The notes beneath the pieces were generated by a model that saw only the letters and a program-made list of their open reading frames with translations, was not told the origin of the DNA and did no database searches. A program made the translations under genes and the position numbers. This document shows, in pieces, positions 1 through 7,490 of a stretch of 41,498 nt of DNA. The stretch is from assembly GCA_016840385.1 (NCBI GenBank), contig JAEOSL010000016.1, forward strand, positions 1-41,498. Direction: 5' to 3'. The first letter of the stretch is position 1. Every line of letters begins with the position of its first letter. This stretch comes from Candidatus Thorarchaeota archaeon (GTDB lineage: Archaea; Asgardarchaeota; Thorarchaeia; Thorarchaeales; Thorarchaeaceae).

Positions 1-453
1 ACCTCGGCCGCCGCCACCGCCATAACCGCCACCGCCACGACCACCACCACCGCCGTAGCTTCTACGGGGGCGATCGTCTTCGTGCTCTTCAGCAGACATG
101 TCTACTTCCATGTTGACTTCTTCAAGACCTTCTTCGGCTGCTTCAAGTTTTCCGTACCTACCTACGTTTAGACGTAAGTTGCCGCGGAAAAGACCTGTGT
201 AACCGTTTGTAAGATTGTAAGTTGAACCTTCTTCAACTGCGTCAATAGTGTCATCCCAGAGTGGAACTTGTACAATTCCACTAGCATCACCAACAGTGAT
301 ATCACAGACACGGTGTGAGGATCCGTCCCTTCGGGACTCGATATCTCGCGATTCACCTATGCTGATCACCTTGAAAGAAATGGTGACGTTCTTCATTCGT
401 GGCTTTAGTTCAGCCACAGTAGCCTCAATTGGCTCACGTTCTTCATAACCCAT
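1..453 (-). CDS. Single-OB-fold ssDNA-binding protein with Gly/Arg-rich tail (3' end cut off by window)
   Basis: Reading down from the ATG at 453 gives 151 codons without a stop, so the C-terminus lies outside the window. Residues about 5-110 look like one OB fold of the archaeal SSB/SOSS-B type: a conserved start (MGYEEREPIEATVAELKP), a core with DITVGDASGIVQVPLWDD, and a final strand around GLFRGNLRLNVGRYGKLE. A short acidic linker follows, then a run of glycines broken by Arg and Tyr (RSYGGGGG...RGG), typical of RGG-like tails. Known role of the family: single-strand DNA binding in replication and repair, sometimes RNA binding. The repetitive codons at 1-60 come from this tail and are not a DNA repeat in their own right. 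A second, RPA32-like OB protein lies at 18.5-19.3 kb, so the cell has at least two types. RNA binding is not excluded. Confidence 0.85.
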   Translation of the reverse strand, partial: MGYEEREPIEATVAELKPRMKNVTISFKVISIGESRDIESRRDGSSHRVCDITVGDASGIVQVPLWDDTIDAVEEGSTYNLTNGYTGLFRGNLRLNVGRYGKLEAAEEGLEEVNMEVDMSAEEHEDDRPRRSYGGGGGRGGGGYGGGGGRG

Positions 454-667
454 TGTTATTCACTCGCTTAATGCGATACTGCAAGTCGTCAAAACTAGAT
501 AGTCCTTCTGTGAAATTGCGATGCTGAAAAAAACACCATTGATAATTCCTGTGATAGAAAGCGCGTCTCGCTTTTCGTGTACCTGCAAATAGCTTCTCAA
601 AATGATTGCTTAAGAACTTGTGCACAGGGGCCTAATTTGCCCAAATTATCAATTCACTATGAATTTC
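454..667. other. Gap upstream of SSB; no gene seen, short inverted repeats
   Basis: This AT-rich stretch lies between the SSB start and the hairpin cluster at 668-833. I see no convincing coding region. It holds a perfect 6-bp inverted repeat (558-563 with 569-574, loop of five) and, on the minus strand, a run of seven T at 533-527 that could end a short transcript coming from higher coordinates. A 9-bp inverted repeat (540-548 with 645-653) is AT-rich and may be chance. The SSB promoter should be in here, but no clear BRE/TATA pair stands out. Confidence 0.4.
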
Positions 668-833
668 AAAAAAAAACACTGTAAATGGACCCACCCACAG
701 CACGGTAGAGGCGGGAGCATGCTGGGTCCACGGGTGGGTCCGGGGAGGGAGTTTGTCTGTGAGTACTGCAGAAGTTGCAATACGTGACGATTCCAGAGGG
801 AGGGAATCGTTCAGGGTGTGTTACGTTGATTCC
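668..833 (-). ncRNA. Candidate structured small RNA: two perfect hairpins and a T-run
   Basis: Seen directly: a perfect 10-bp inverted repeat (687-696 GGACCCACCC with 732-741) enclosing a second 6-bp pairing (698-703 with 719-724); a perfect 8-bp hairpin (787-794 with 803-810, loop of eight); and nine A at 668-676, read as nine T on the minus strand just after the first hairpin. The inner pairing forms a G-U on the minus strand but an A-C mismatch on the plus strand, which favours the minus strand. A TATA-like CTTATAT lies at 862-856, placing a start near 833. On that strand, CUCCC occurs in both hairpin loops and in the linker between them. The block is much richer in G+C than its surroundings. 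I found no RNase P or SRP RNA signature. It could instead be a terminator plus an unrelated palindrome. Confidence 0.4.
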
Positions 834-1020
834 AATACTACATGCGATGCGTGAAATATAAGGTCCTCATGAGAGTGAGTGCCGCTTTTTACTATCAAAA
901 TGGAAAAACTATTGCATATCTACACGTCATCGCTTGAATCTGCCTACTCATGACAATGTATAAAGGAGGTAACTTACGCAAACAGCCTGAAGTACTCTGG
1001 AGTGAACTAAAACGACATCC
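834..1020 (+). promoter_or_regulatory. Upstream region of the oxidoreductase gene with TATA-like element and distant SD
   Basis: A TATA-like TGTATAAAG at 956-964 precedes a strong Shine-Dalgarno-like AAAGGAGGT at 962-970, but that is 50 bases before the TTG at 1021 and no in-frame start follows it closely (an in-frame TGA sits at 1003-1005). A closer GGAG at 999-1002 is 18 bases from the TTG. Either the gene uses this weak arrangement or the GGAGGT serves a tiny unrecognised reading frame. Nothing else is recognisable here. Confidence 0.3.
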
Positions 1021-2013
1021 TTGAAAATTGGAATCGTTGGTGCTGGAAATATGGGCAGGATTCATGCTCGTATTCTAAATGATCTGAACTCATTAGTAGG
1101 TGTTGCTGATTCTGCTTTTGATATTGCTAAGAAGACTGCAGATACATACAATGTTCCTGCATTTGATGATTTCCGGACTCTTATTGATGAAACATCCCCC
1201 GATGCATTGATTATTGCAACCCCAACTCGCACTCATGCAGAGATTGCAGAAGAGGTTGCATCAAAGTATGATTGTATTCGAGGGCTATTGATCGAGAAGC
1301 CCTTTGCAAGTACATTAGAGGACGGGAAAAAAGTTGCAGATATTATCAAGAAAAAGGGCATAGTTACCCTAGTTTCTCACTCCGAAATCTACAATCCAAT
1401 TGTAGGGAGAGCGATTTCTCTTATTGATACAGGAGCTATTGGGATTCCTCAATCTGTGATTCATGATAGGAGAGGCTTAGTATCACCCGAGAGAATCCCA
1501 TCTTTGGGAGATGTCTTCGAAGACCTTGGAGTTCATGATTTCGACATTATGGCAAGAATTAGTCAAGGGAAAGCAAAGCTCTATGCACAGGGAGCCACTC
1601 AGGGTGGGATATTCAATAGTGGAACAGTGATGGTCAATTTCGAATCAGGGACCGAACATGTCTTCCATCTCTCGCGACAGTATGCTGGTCGTCGCAGATA
1701 CACTGATGTTTCAGGTAGCGAGGGTTCTTTGATGCTTGATCTATTTGGACAGATTATCAAAATACAGCATCTTGATCAAGCACCAATGGCTGCAAATGAT
1801 ACGATTAATCTTCCAGAACGAGGTGCTACCATCAAGGTGTATGGTGAACCATTGAGAGAAGTTCTCAATGACTTTTTAGCTTGTATTAAATCTGGAGCAA
1901 CTCCGAGAGTGAGTATAGATGATGCTCTCTGTGCCCTAAAAGTTGTAGAGGCAACAAGAGAGAGTGCAAGTACTGGCAAAGTCGTTGATATCGAGATTAG
2001 TCCTAAGAAATAA
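1021..2013 (+). CDS. Gfo/Idh/MocA family NAD(P)-dependent oxidoreductase
   Basis: The 330-residue protein begins with a Rossmann dinucleotide fold (GIVGAGNMGRIHARIL, residues 4-19), carries the family signature EKPFA near residue 92, and the catalytic-domain motif LGVHDFDIM near residue 170, where His/Asp contribute to the active site. Length is normal for the family. Members oxidise or reduce sugars, inositols and sugar nucleotides; UDP-sugar 3-dehydrogenases and myo-inositol dehydrogenases are the nearest types by eye, but the substrate cannot be read from the sequence. The TTG start follows an in-frame TGA at 1003, and no later ATG would keep the GxGxxG strand intact, so TTG is accepted. 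It converges on the methylthiotransferase gene, and the last 11 bases of the two genes overlap tail to tail. Confidence 0.88.
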   Translation: MKIGIVGAGNMGRIHARILNDLNSLVGVADSAFDIAKKTADTYNVPAFDDFRTLIDETSPDALIIATPTRTHAEIAEEVASKYDCIRGLLIEKPFASTLEDGKKVADIIKKKGIVTLVSHSEIYNPIVGRAISLIDTGAIGIPQSVIHDRRGLVSPERIPSLGDVFEDLGVHDFDIMARISQGKAKLYAQGATQGGIFNSGTVMVNFESGTEHVFHLSRQYAGRRRYTDVSGSEGSLMLDLFGQIIKIQHLDQAPMAANDTINLPERGATIKVYGEPLREVLNDFLACIKSGATPRVSIDDALCALKVVEATRESASTGKVVDIEISPKK

Positions 2014-3292
2014 CCTCACCGAATAGGTGTGTTCTTTCAGCATCAACTATACGAATTGACACAGTTTCACCTAACTCAATATCATCATTGATTATGATGG
2101 GTTTGTAAGAAGGGTTACGGCACATAAGACCCCCACGAGATCCCTTCTCAGTTACGATAACTTCACCAACCCAACCAATCCAGGATTTGTTGTTCTCTTC
2201 AAGTATTTCATTGACTAGTATTGTTAATCGCCGACTACGGTCCTTCTTAGCAGAAGTATCGACTTTGTTCTGGGCTTTCGAGGCTTCAGTTCCGGGTCTA
2301 TCACCATATTTTGAAATGTTGACAACCGGAGGTCGAACCTTTGAGATTAAATCCATGGTTAATTCGAAGTCCTGATCGGTTTCACCGGGAAATCCAACTA
2401 TGATATCAGTGGCTATTGTTGCGTTACTGAAGGTCTGTCTTACAGTATCAACAATTTGTTCCCATTCGTTAATGGTGTATTTACGACCCATGGCTTGAAG
2501 AATCGTATTGCTTCCAGATTGTAGTGGGATATGAAAGAACTTGAAGAAGTGGTCAGATTTCATCACCTGAACTAATTCACTAATAGAATCTAACACCAAG
2601 TTCGGATTGAACATCCCCAACCGAAATCTATGCTGTCCATCAATCTTGTTTATCATGGATGTCAATTCAACAAGATTACTATCAATGTCCACACCATATG
2701 TACCAAGATCTTGAGATGTAATACGAATCTCTCTGTACCCTGAGCGAACACATCTCTCCACAGTATCAAATACATCCCGTTTGGAATGGCTCTTTACTGC
2801 ACCTCTGGCAAATCTTACGGCACAATAAGCGCAACTACCAAGACAACCCTCACAAATGGGAATCGTACAGATCACACTATTTGGTGGACCTTCCAACCAG
2901 TTTAGCTTTGAAACATCATTTGAATCAAGATGAACAATACCCACTTCTCCCTTGAGAACACGTGGTACTATATCACTCAGTGATTCAATGGATTGAGGTC
3001 CAATTATTGCAGCATATTCAGGGAGTGCTCTTTCAACCCTTTTTAGTGATATCTTGGGAAGACAACCAGCAACTATCACTGGAGTCTTTCCAGAAGATAA
3101 TTTTTCAAGTCTACTGATTATTCGGTCCTCGGTTGGTTCCTTTACTCCACAAGTGTTCAGTATAATCACATCGGCAGTATCAATGGATTCAACGCGGTTA
3201 CTATCCATATTTGCCAAAGTTCCTACTATGATATCAGAGTCAGCTGAGTTTAGAGCGCAGCCGTAGGTTTCCAAATAGAATTTGATTGTCAT
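2003..3292 (-). CDS. tRNA t6A37 methylthiotransferase (archaeal/eukaryotic CDKAL1-type, radical SAM)
   Basis: The 429-residue protein has the full methylthiotransferase layout. The N-terminal UPF0004 domain holds Cys12, Cys48 and Cys77 (YGCALN, NTCGVKE, AGCLP) for one 4Fe-4S cluster. The radical SAM core has Cys150, Cys154 and Cys157 in CLGSCAYC for the SAM-binding cluster. The C-terminal ~65 residues look like a TRAM RNA-binding domain (VGEVIVTEKGSRGG). Family knowledge: it adds a methylthio group to t6A at position 37 of ANN-decoding tRNAs to give ms2t6A. The ATG at 3292 is preceded by GGTG, overlapping the stop of the MoaD-like gene, so the genes are probably translationally coupled. A MoaD/ThiS-like sulfur carrier directly upstream is suggestive of sulfur supply, though that is inference. 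Confidence 0.92.
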   Translation of the reverse strand: MTIKFYLETYGCALNSADSDIIVGTLANMDSNRVESIDTADVIILNTCGVKEPTEDRIISRLEKLSSGKTPVIVAGCLPKISLKRVERALPEYAAIIGPQSIESLSDIVPRVLKGEVGIVHLDSNDVSKLNWLEGPPNSVICTIPICEGCLGSCAYCAVRFARGAVKSHSKRDVFDTVERCVRSGYREIRITSQDLGTYGVDIDSNLVELTSMINKIDGQHRFRLGMFNPNLVLDSISELVQVMKSDHFFKFFHIPLQSGSNTILQAMGRKYTINEWEQIVDTVRQTFSNATIATDIIVGFPGETDQDFELTMDLISKVRPPVVNISKYGDRPGTEASKAQNKVDTSAKKDRSRRLTILVNEILEENNKSWIGWVGEVIVTEKGSRGGLMCRNPSYKPIIINDDIELGETVSIRIVDAERTHLFGEVIS

Positions 3293-3300
3293 TCCAACAC

Positions 3301-3582
3301 CTAACCGCCCTGAACATGTGGAAGGAGCGCAATCTCATCACCATCTGATACTGAGAGTTCTACTCCTCCAATGGTTGAAACATCCTTCTTGTTAAGCATC
3401 ACAATCAGATTTCCATCGATGTTCCCATTCCTCAATATCAAATCCTGTAGTGCAGAACCACCTAAGTCTGCAACTATCTGAACAACTTGGAGTACTGTTG
3501 CTCCTTCTGGAACCTCCACTTCTATCAACTGTTTATCTAGAAGCCTACGAATTGGTCCAAAGGACTTGAATCTGACTAGCAT
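3301..3582 (-). CDS. MoaD/ThiS-family ubiquitin-like sulfur carrier
   Basis: A 93-residue beta-grasp protein ending in Gly-Gly (HVQGG), the C-terminus that is adenylated and thiocarboxylated in MoaD, ThiS and archaeal SAMP proteins. The start MLVRFKSFGPIRRLL and the strand pattern LIEVEVPEGATV...GDEIALLPHVQGG are typical. I chose ATG 3582 over an in-frame TTG at 3600 because it matches the usual MoaD beginning; the longer form would add six residues. It sits in the gcvPA-gcvPB operon, 28 bases downstream of the LpdD-like gene and 8 bases upstream of the methylthiotransferase. It could serve molybdopterin/tungstopterin synthesis (an AOR-type tungsten enzyme is encoded at 38-40 kb), tRNA thiolation, or protein modification; the sequence does not decide. 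Confidence 0.82.
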   Translation of the reverse strand: MLVRFKSFGPIRRLLDKQLIEVEVPEGATVLQVVQIVADLGGSALQDLILRNGNIDGNLIVMLNKKDVSTIGGVELSVSDGDEIALLPHVQGG

Positions 3583-3610
3583 TGTTCCCAGAGTCTTCAA
3601 TCAAGGTGCA

Positions 3611-3985
3611 CTATTCAGCTTTTGCATAGTGAGATAAAAGTTCATCCACCAGATTATCTACGGCTTTGATTATCTCATCGATATCATTCTTCGTAGCGTT
3701 ATCATAGTGAATTCCTACAGTCACCACAGTTGATCGTTCCAGCACCTTGCTTATTTTCTCAGCGGCAGAGTTAGCAACCACATAGTCCTTGTGACCTGGA
3801 AATGTCAATGAACTCAGGCTAACGGTTGATGCATCTCGATAATGACTAGGAGTGATATATGCAATTGAAACACCACCAATATGATGTTCATCGCCACCAT
3901 GAATCGAAATAAGAAGGTCGTTCCCGATTTCTTTTACTTCGAGATAGATAGTATGATTGCCAGCTTTTTGTTCTAAGATCATCAA
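3611..3985 (-). CDS. Small LpdD-like protein (putative prenylated-flavin chaperone family)
   Basis: The 124-residue protein has the pattern I associate with archaeal LpdD-like proteins: an N-terminal strand pair (GNHTIYLEVKEIGNDLLISI), then GGDEHHIGGVSIAY, a PGHKDYVVANSAAEKISK segment, and a closing GIHYDNATKNDIDEIIKAV. In bacteria LpdD accompanies UbiD-type decarboxylases and is thought to help load prenylated FMN. No UbiD or UbiX gene is visible in this window, so here the function is unknown. Its ATG overlaps the gcvPB stop by four bases, which implies translational coupling. Start at 3985 gives MM; the second Met (3982) is equally possible. Family call is from motif memory only. Confidence 0.6.
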   Translation of the reverse strand: MMILEQKAGNHTIYLEVKEIGNDLLISIHGGDEHHIGGVSIAYITPSHYRDASTVSLSSLTFPGHKDYVVANSAAEKISKVLERSTVVTVGIHYDNATKNDIDEIIKAVDNLVDELLSHYAKAE

Positions 3986-5547
3986 TCTTCTTCTCCCTTG
4001 GCAAGACGTTCCTGATACATCTTGTACGATAGAGTAAGAGTCTTTGGATGTGCTGATCGATACTCATCAAGTAGTCGAACAGCAGTAGTGTGAGGTGCCG
4101 TCGTTACAATCTCCGGATTTTCATGAGCCTCTTTTGATATCTGACGAAGAGCATCAATGAAGTGGTCCAACTCCTGTTTGGATTCTGTTTCTGTTGGTTC
4201 AATCATGAGGGCTTCAGGTACAATCATAGGAAAGTAAACTGTGGGGGAATGCACACCAAAGTCTAGCAGGCGTTTTGCAACATTCATTGCGGTAACACCA
4301 GTGGTTTCCTTTAGCTCCTCTGCGGAGATAACACATTCATGCATTCGTGGAGCATCCTGAGAGAATGGGAGTGTGAAACCGGGAATCTTACTGACATGAT
4401 AGGCTATGTAATTTGCATTCAGTACTGCAATCTCAGAGGCTCTCTTGAGACCCTCTCTTCCAAGAGAGTATGAATACGCATATGCTCTTACAAGCACACC
4501 AAAGTTCCCATAGAATGATTTCACTTTACCAATAGATTTTAGACGATTGTAATCAAAATCAAAGAAACCTTGCTCATTTTTCACAATCCTCGGAACTGGT
4601 AAGAACTCTTCTAGAGATTTCTTGACTCCAACAGGACCAGCTCCTGGACCTCCACCTCCATGTGGTGTCGAAAAGGTCTTGTGTAGATTCAGATGAACAA
4701 CATCAAATCCCATGTCACCTGGTCTAACCTTGTGCATTATCGCATTGAAATTGGCACCGTCATAATAGACCAGACCACCAGCATCGTGGACAATTCCTGT
4801 GATTTCTTCAATGTCCTTCTCAAAGACTCCAATAGTATTAGGATTGGTAAGCATCAAACCAGCAGTTTTTGGTCCTGCAACTGCCTTCAATGCATCAAGA
4901 TCAACGAGACCCTCCTTACTTGAAGGGATTACCACAACATTGTATCCAGCCATTGCTGCTGATGCGGGATTAGTACCATGTGCTGCATCTGGAATAAGCA
5001 TCTCAGTTCTTTGTTCACAATTATCCGTGTTGCAACGATGATACTCACGCATCATCATGACACCAGTCCATTCACCTTGAGCACCTGCTGCTGGTTGAAG
5101 AGTTACTGCATCCATTCCAGTGATTTCACCAAGCCATTGCTCAAGTTCATACATCATTTCTAGTGCGCCTTGAGTTGTGGAAACATCCTGTAATGGATGG
5201 ATCCATGCAAAGCCTGGATGTGCAGCAGCGAGATTATTCTGCTCGGGGTTGTATTTCATTGTACAACTCCCAAGGGGATAGGTTCCGAGACTTACTGAGT
5301 AGTTCATCTGAGAAAGTCGAGTGAAGTGGCGTACAATCGCAGGTTCAGAAACCTCAGGTAATTTGGGTGGATTCTTACGAGCCATGGATTTTGGAATGAT
5401 ATCAGTGATTTTTCCTACCTGTTTTCGAATATCATCTTCTGGAGTTGGAAATCTGTGCGCAATAACACCAGGATTTGTTCGCTCGAAGAGGAGTGGTTCG
5501 TCCCAATTGGCTTGACGACCCATGTATCTATGTGGATCTCTGCTCAA
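3982..5547 (-). CDS. gcvPB: Glycine dehydrogenase (decarboxylating) subunit 2, PLP-binding
   Basis: The 521-residue protein is the C-terminal half of a split P-protein. The PLP lysine is Lys290 in LNLHKTFSTPHGGGGPGAG, the hallmark of GcvPB, and the early segment SLGTYPLGSCTMKYNP (residues 85-100) is also diagnostic. With GcvPA it forms the P-protein that decarboxylates glycine and passes the aminomethyl group to lipoyl-GcvH. The GTG/ATG region is not in doubt: ATG at 5547 overlaps the gcvPA stop by four bases. No gcvT or gcvH is present in this window, so the rest of the glycine cleavage system must be elsewhere. The operon continues with three small-molecule/RNA sulfur genes of unclear connection. 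Confidence 0.96.
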   Translation of the reverse strand: MSRDPHRYMGRQANWDEPLLFERTNPGVIAHRFPTPEDDIRKQVGKITDIIPKSMARKNPPKLPEVSEPAIVRHFTRLSQMNYSVSLGTYPLGSCTMKYNPEQNNLAAAHPGFAWIHPLQDVSTTQGALEMMYELEQWLGEITGMDAVTLQPAAGAQGEWTGVMMMREYHRCNTDNCEQRTEMLIPDAAHGTNPASAAMAGYNVVVIPSSKEGLVDLDALKAVAGPKTAGLMLTNPNTIGVFEKDIEEITGIVHDAGGLVYYDGANFNAIMHKVRPGDMGFDVVHLNLHKTFSTPHGGGGPGAGPVGVKKSLEEFLPVPRIVKNEQGFFDFDYNRLKSIGKVKSFYGNFGVLVRAYAYSYSLGREGLKRASEIAVLNANYIAYHVSKIPGFTLPFSQDAPRMHECVISAEELKETTGVTAMNVAKRLLDFGVHSPTVYFPMIVPEALMIEPTETESKQELDHFIDALRQISKEAHENPEIVTTAPHTTAVRLLDEYRSAHPKTLTLSYKMYQERLAKGEED

Positions 5548-6950
5548 TTAGTTGCACCTCCCTTTGAAACAATATCTGCAACCGTTTGCACAAGTTTGTC
5601 GATATCCTGTTGAGTATGAATCTCAGTGACACAAAACAGCATTGACTCTCCAAGTTCTGGAAATTCATTATTCAGTACCATTCCACCTTGAATCCCGTCA
5701 CGTAAGAGACCTTCATGGACCTGTTGTGCTGTAATTCCATTCTCAAACTGAACTACAAATTCATTCCAGACCGATTCACCTATTGCTGGAGAATTGACTC
5801 CTTTGATAGCATCGAGTTTCTTCGCAGCATAATTTGCTTTTAGAGTAATAGTTTCACCAATTTGCTCGATTCCAGATGGTCCAAGAACTGACATGTATAC
5901 CGCAGCAGTTACTGCTGCGAGTGCTTGATTCGAACAAATGTTACTCGTAGCTTTTTCCCTGCGAATGTGTTGTTCTCTAGGGCTAAGTGTGAGTACATAT
6001 CCATCTTCATAGGGTTCTTCTTCAGTCCGAGTCATTCCAACTAAACGACCGGGTAGCTGATAGATCAACTTCCTATTGTTAATACACCCAAAGATCCCAA
6101 GAAGTGGTCCTCCATAACTTACATGTGAACCAAGATGTTGACCTTCTGCAACAATGATGTCTGCACCATAGTCTCCTGGTGGTCGGAGAATACCCAGTGA
6201 GAGAATATCCACACCTGCGACAAGAAGAGCGTCATTTTCGTGGACAATTCGTGCAATATCATCAACTTGGGTCTCAATGAATCCAAGATGACTGGGAATT
6301 TCAACATAGACTCCAGCAACCTGATCATCCATCTTCGATTCAAGGTCGGTAAGAGTCATGAGACCCGTGTTTTTATCATAGTCAATCTTGATGACTTCAA
6401 TATCAGCTGGTTCTGTGTAAGTATGAATAACATTGTAGTGCTCAGGATTGATTGTCCCGGGTACAAGGAATTTGGACCGCTTCTTTTTCACACGAACTGT
6501 CATTCGAGCAGCTTCTGCAACCCCAGTTGACATATCATACATTGAAGAATTTACAATATCAATCTGAAGTATTTCAGCCAGCAGACTTTGATACTCGAAA
6601 AGGGTTTGTAACATTCCCTGGCTAATTTCTGCTTGATAACTTGTATAGGATGTTACAAATTCGGATCGCCCAGCCAAGGCTGGAACAATAGCAGGAATAT
6701 AGTGCATTCCAACACCTGCTCCAAGAAAGACACTGCCATCAGAAGCAGGTTTGTTTTTCCCTGCAAGTTCCTGTATTCTTTCAGATACTTCAAACTCGGA
6801 ATGGGAAGGTGGAAGATTCAGGTCATGCTTAACTCTGAACTTCTCAGGAATATTACAGAAAAGATCGTCTAAACTCTTCTTTCCAATAGAAGCAAGCATC
6901 TCTTTCTCTGTATCCTTTGTAATTGGAATCCAAGGATGTTTGTACTCCAT
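5544..6950 (-). CDS. gcvPA: Glycine dehydrogenase (decarboxylating) subunit 1
   Basis: The 468-residue protein is the N-terminal half of the split glycine decarboxylase. Characteristic stretches are SFLGAGVGMHYIPAIVPAL-like residues 74-93, FVTSYTSYQAEISQGMLQ (about 98-115), the MYDMSTGVAEAARM segment, and GGPLLGIFGC. It has no PLP lysine of its own, as expected for this subunit. ATG 6950 has a weak GGAGAC nine bases upstream and is the first gene of the operon. The 147-base region 6951-7097 is shared with the divergent Trm112-like gene; I looked for a glycine riboswitch there and saw none. AT-rich stretches near 7045-7052 could be a TATA box for the plus-strand gene. Confidence 0.96.
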   Translation of the reverse strand: MEYKHPWIPITKDTEKEMLASIGKKSLDDLFCNIPEKFRVKHDLNLPPSHSEFEVSERIQELAGKNKPASDGSVFLGAGVGMHYIPAIVPALAGRSEFVTSYTSYQAEISQGMLQTLFEYQSLLAEILQIDIVNSSMYDMSTGVAEAARMTVRVKKKRSKFLVPGTINPEHYNVIHTYTEPADIEVIKIDYDKNTGLMTLTDLESKMDDQVAGVYVEIPSHLGFIETQVDDIARIVHENDALLVAGVDILSLGILRPPGDYGADIIVAEGQHLGSHVSYGGPLLGIFGCINNRKLIYQLPGRLVGMTRTEEEPYEDGYVLTLSPREQHIRREKATSNICSNQALAAVTAAVYMSVLGPSGIEQIGETITLKANYAAKKLDAIKGVNSPAIGESVWNEFVVQFENGITAQQVHEGLLRDGIQGGMVLNNEFPELGESMLFCVTEIHTQQDIDKLVQTVADIVSKGGATN

Positions 6951-7097
6951 CGATGTTGTCTCCAGTGTACGCTGGTTTGCTGGCAGGTCATATCACCAAA
7001 ATAGCTTTCGGGTCGCACAAAGTTTTGAGATTCAAGGTCAGAATGATTTTTAACCACAATTGTCGAATCGACGACCAACCACAGGAGTGACATCAAA

Positions 7098-7412
7098 GTG
7101 AAGCGTTGGCTCATGGATATCCTGGCCTGTCCAATAAGTGACTGCAGAAGTAAACTCAATCTTGATGTTTACAAGTCACATACAGTGGAGTCAGAAGGAG
7201 AAGATATCGAAGAGATTGATGAAGCATTGATCAGATGTGACAAATGTGGTAGATGGTATCCTGTAATTGATGGGATTGCTTGCATGCTCCCAGATAATTT
7301 ACGAATGGATGGCAAACAACATATCGAAGAGACAGCCTTTCTTGAAAGATGGAGTGAGAGAGTACCTACCGACATCTTGAAGAAAGGGATACCCTTTGGA
7401 CTGACAAAATAG
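7098..7412 (+). CDS. Trm112-like zinc-binding methyltransferase activator
   Basis: The 104-residue protein matches Trm112: an N-terminal helix and MDILACPISDC, an acidic insertion (ESEGEDIEEIDE), then RCDKCGRWYPVIDGIACMLPDN. Cys16 and Cys21 (CPISDC) with the later CxxC pair probably bind zinc, and the YPVIDGI(P/A) strand is the family signature. Known role: Trm112 binds and stabilises several class I methyltransferases that act on tRNA, rRNA and release factor, in archaea as in eukaryotes. The GTG start at 7098 is backed by AGGAGTGA at 7083-7090, seven bases upstream. The stop codon TAG (7410-7412) overlaps the first two bases of the tRNA-Gln gene, so mRNA and tRNA cannot both be recovered intact from a read-through transcript. 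Confidence 0.88.
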   Translation: MKRWLMDILACPISDCRSKLNLDVYKSHTVESEGEDIEEIDEALIRCDKCGRWYPVIDGIACMLPDNLRMDGKQHIEETAFLERWSERVPTDILKKGIPFGLTK

Positions 7413-7486
7413 CCCCGTGGTGTAGTGGTCCAGCATCGAGGGTTTTGGTCTCTTGGACCTAGGTTCGAATCCTGGCGGGGCTACCA
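7411..7486 (+). tRNA. tRNA-Gln (anticodon TTG), CCA encoded
   Basis: A full cloverleaf can be drawn by hand: acceptor AGCCCCG pairing with CGGGGCT (7 Watson-Crick pairs); D arm GTGT/GCAT; anticodon stem GAGGG/CTCTT with loop TTTTGGT, giving anticodon TTG at loop positions 34-36; four-base variable loop; T arm CTAGG/CCTGG with loop TTCGAAT; discriminator A followed by an encoded CCA. Total 76 bases. No intron. No clear TATA box lies about 26 bases upstream (that region is inside the Trm112-like gene), so it may be cotranscribed with that gene. T-rich sequence follows from 7487 on (CTTCTTATTTTTCTTT), suitable for termination, and it already encodes the end of the convergent HD protein. Confidence 0.95.
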
Positions 7487-7490
7487 CTTC

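Noticed and set aside
1..60. Triplet-like (CCACCACCG) repeats at the left edge
   Set aside because: They are the codons of the glycine/arginine-rich SSB tail on the minus strand, not a separate repeat element.
668..833. RNase P RNA, SRP RNA or H/ACA guide
   Set aside because: The conserved elements (for example the SRP GGAAGGAGCAG-like loop, the RNase P GAGGAAAGTC-like core) were not found, and the pocket geometry of an H/ACA RNA does not fit.
6951..7097. Glycine riboswitch before gcvPA
   Set aside because: No paired glycine aptamers or conserved GGA core on either strand; the region is only 147 bases and behaves as a divergent promoter.
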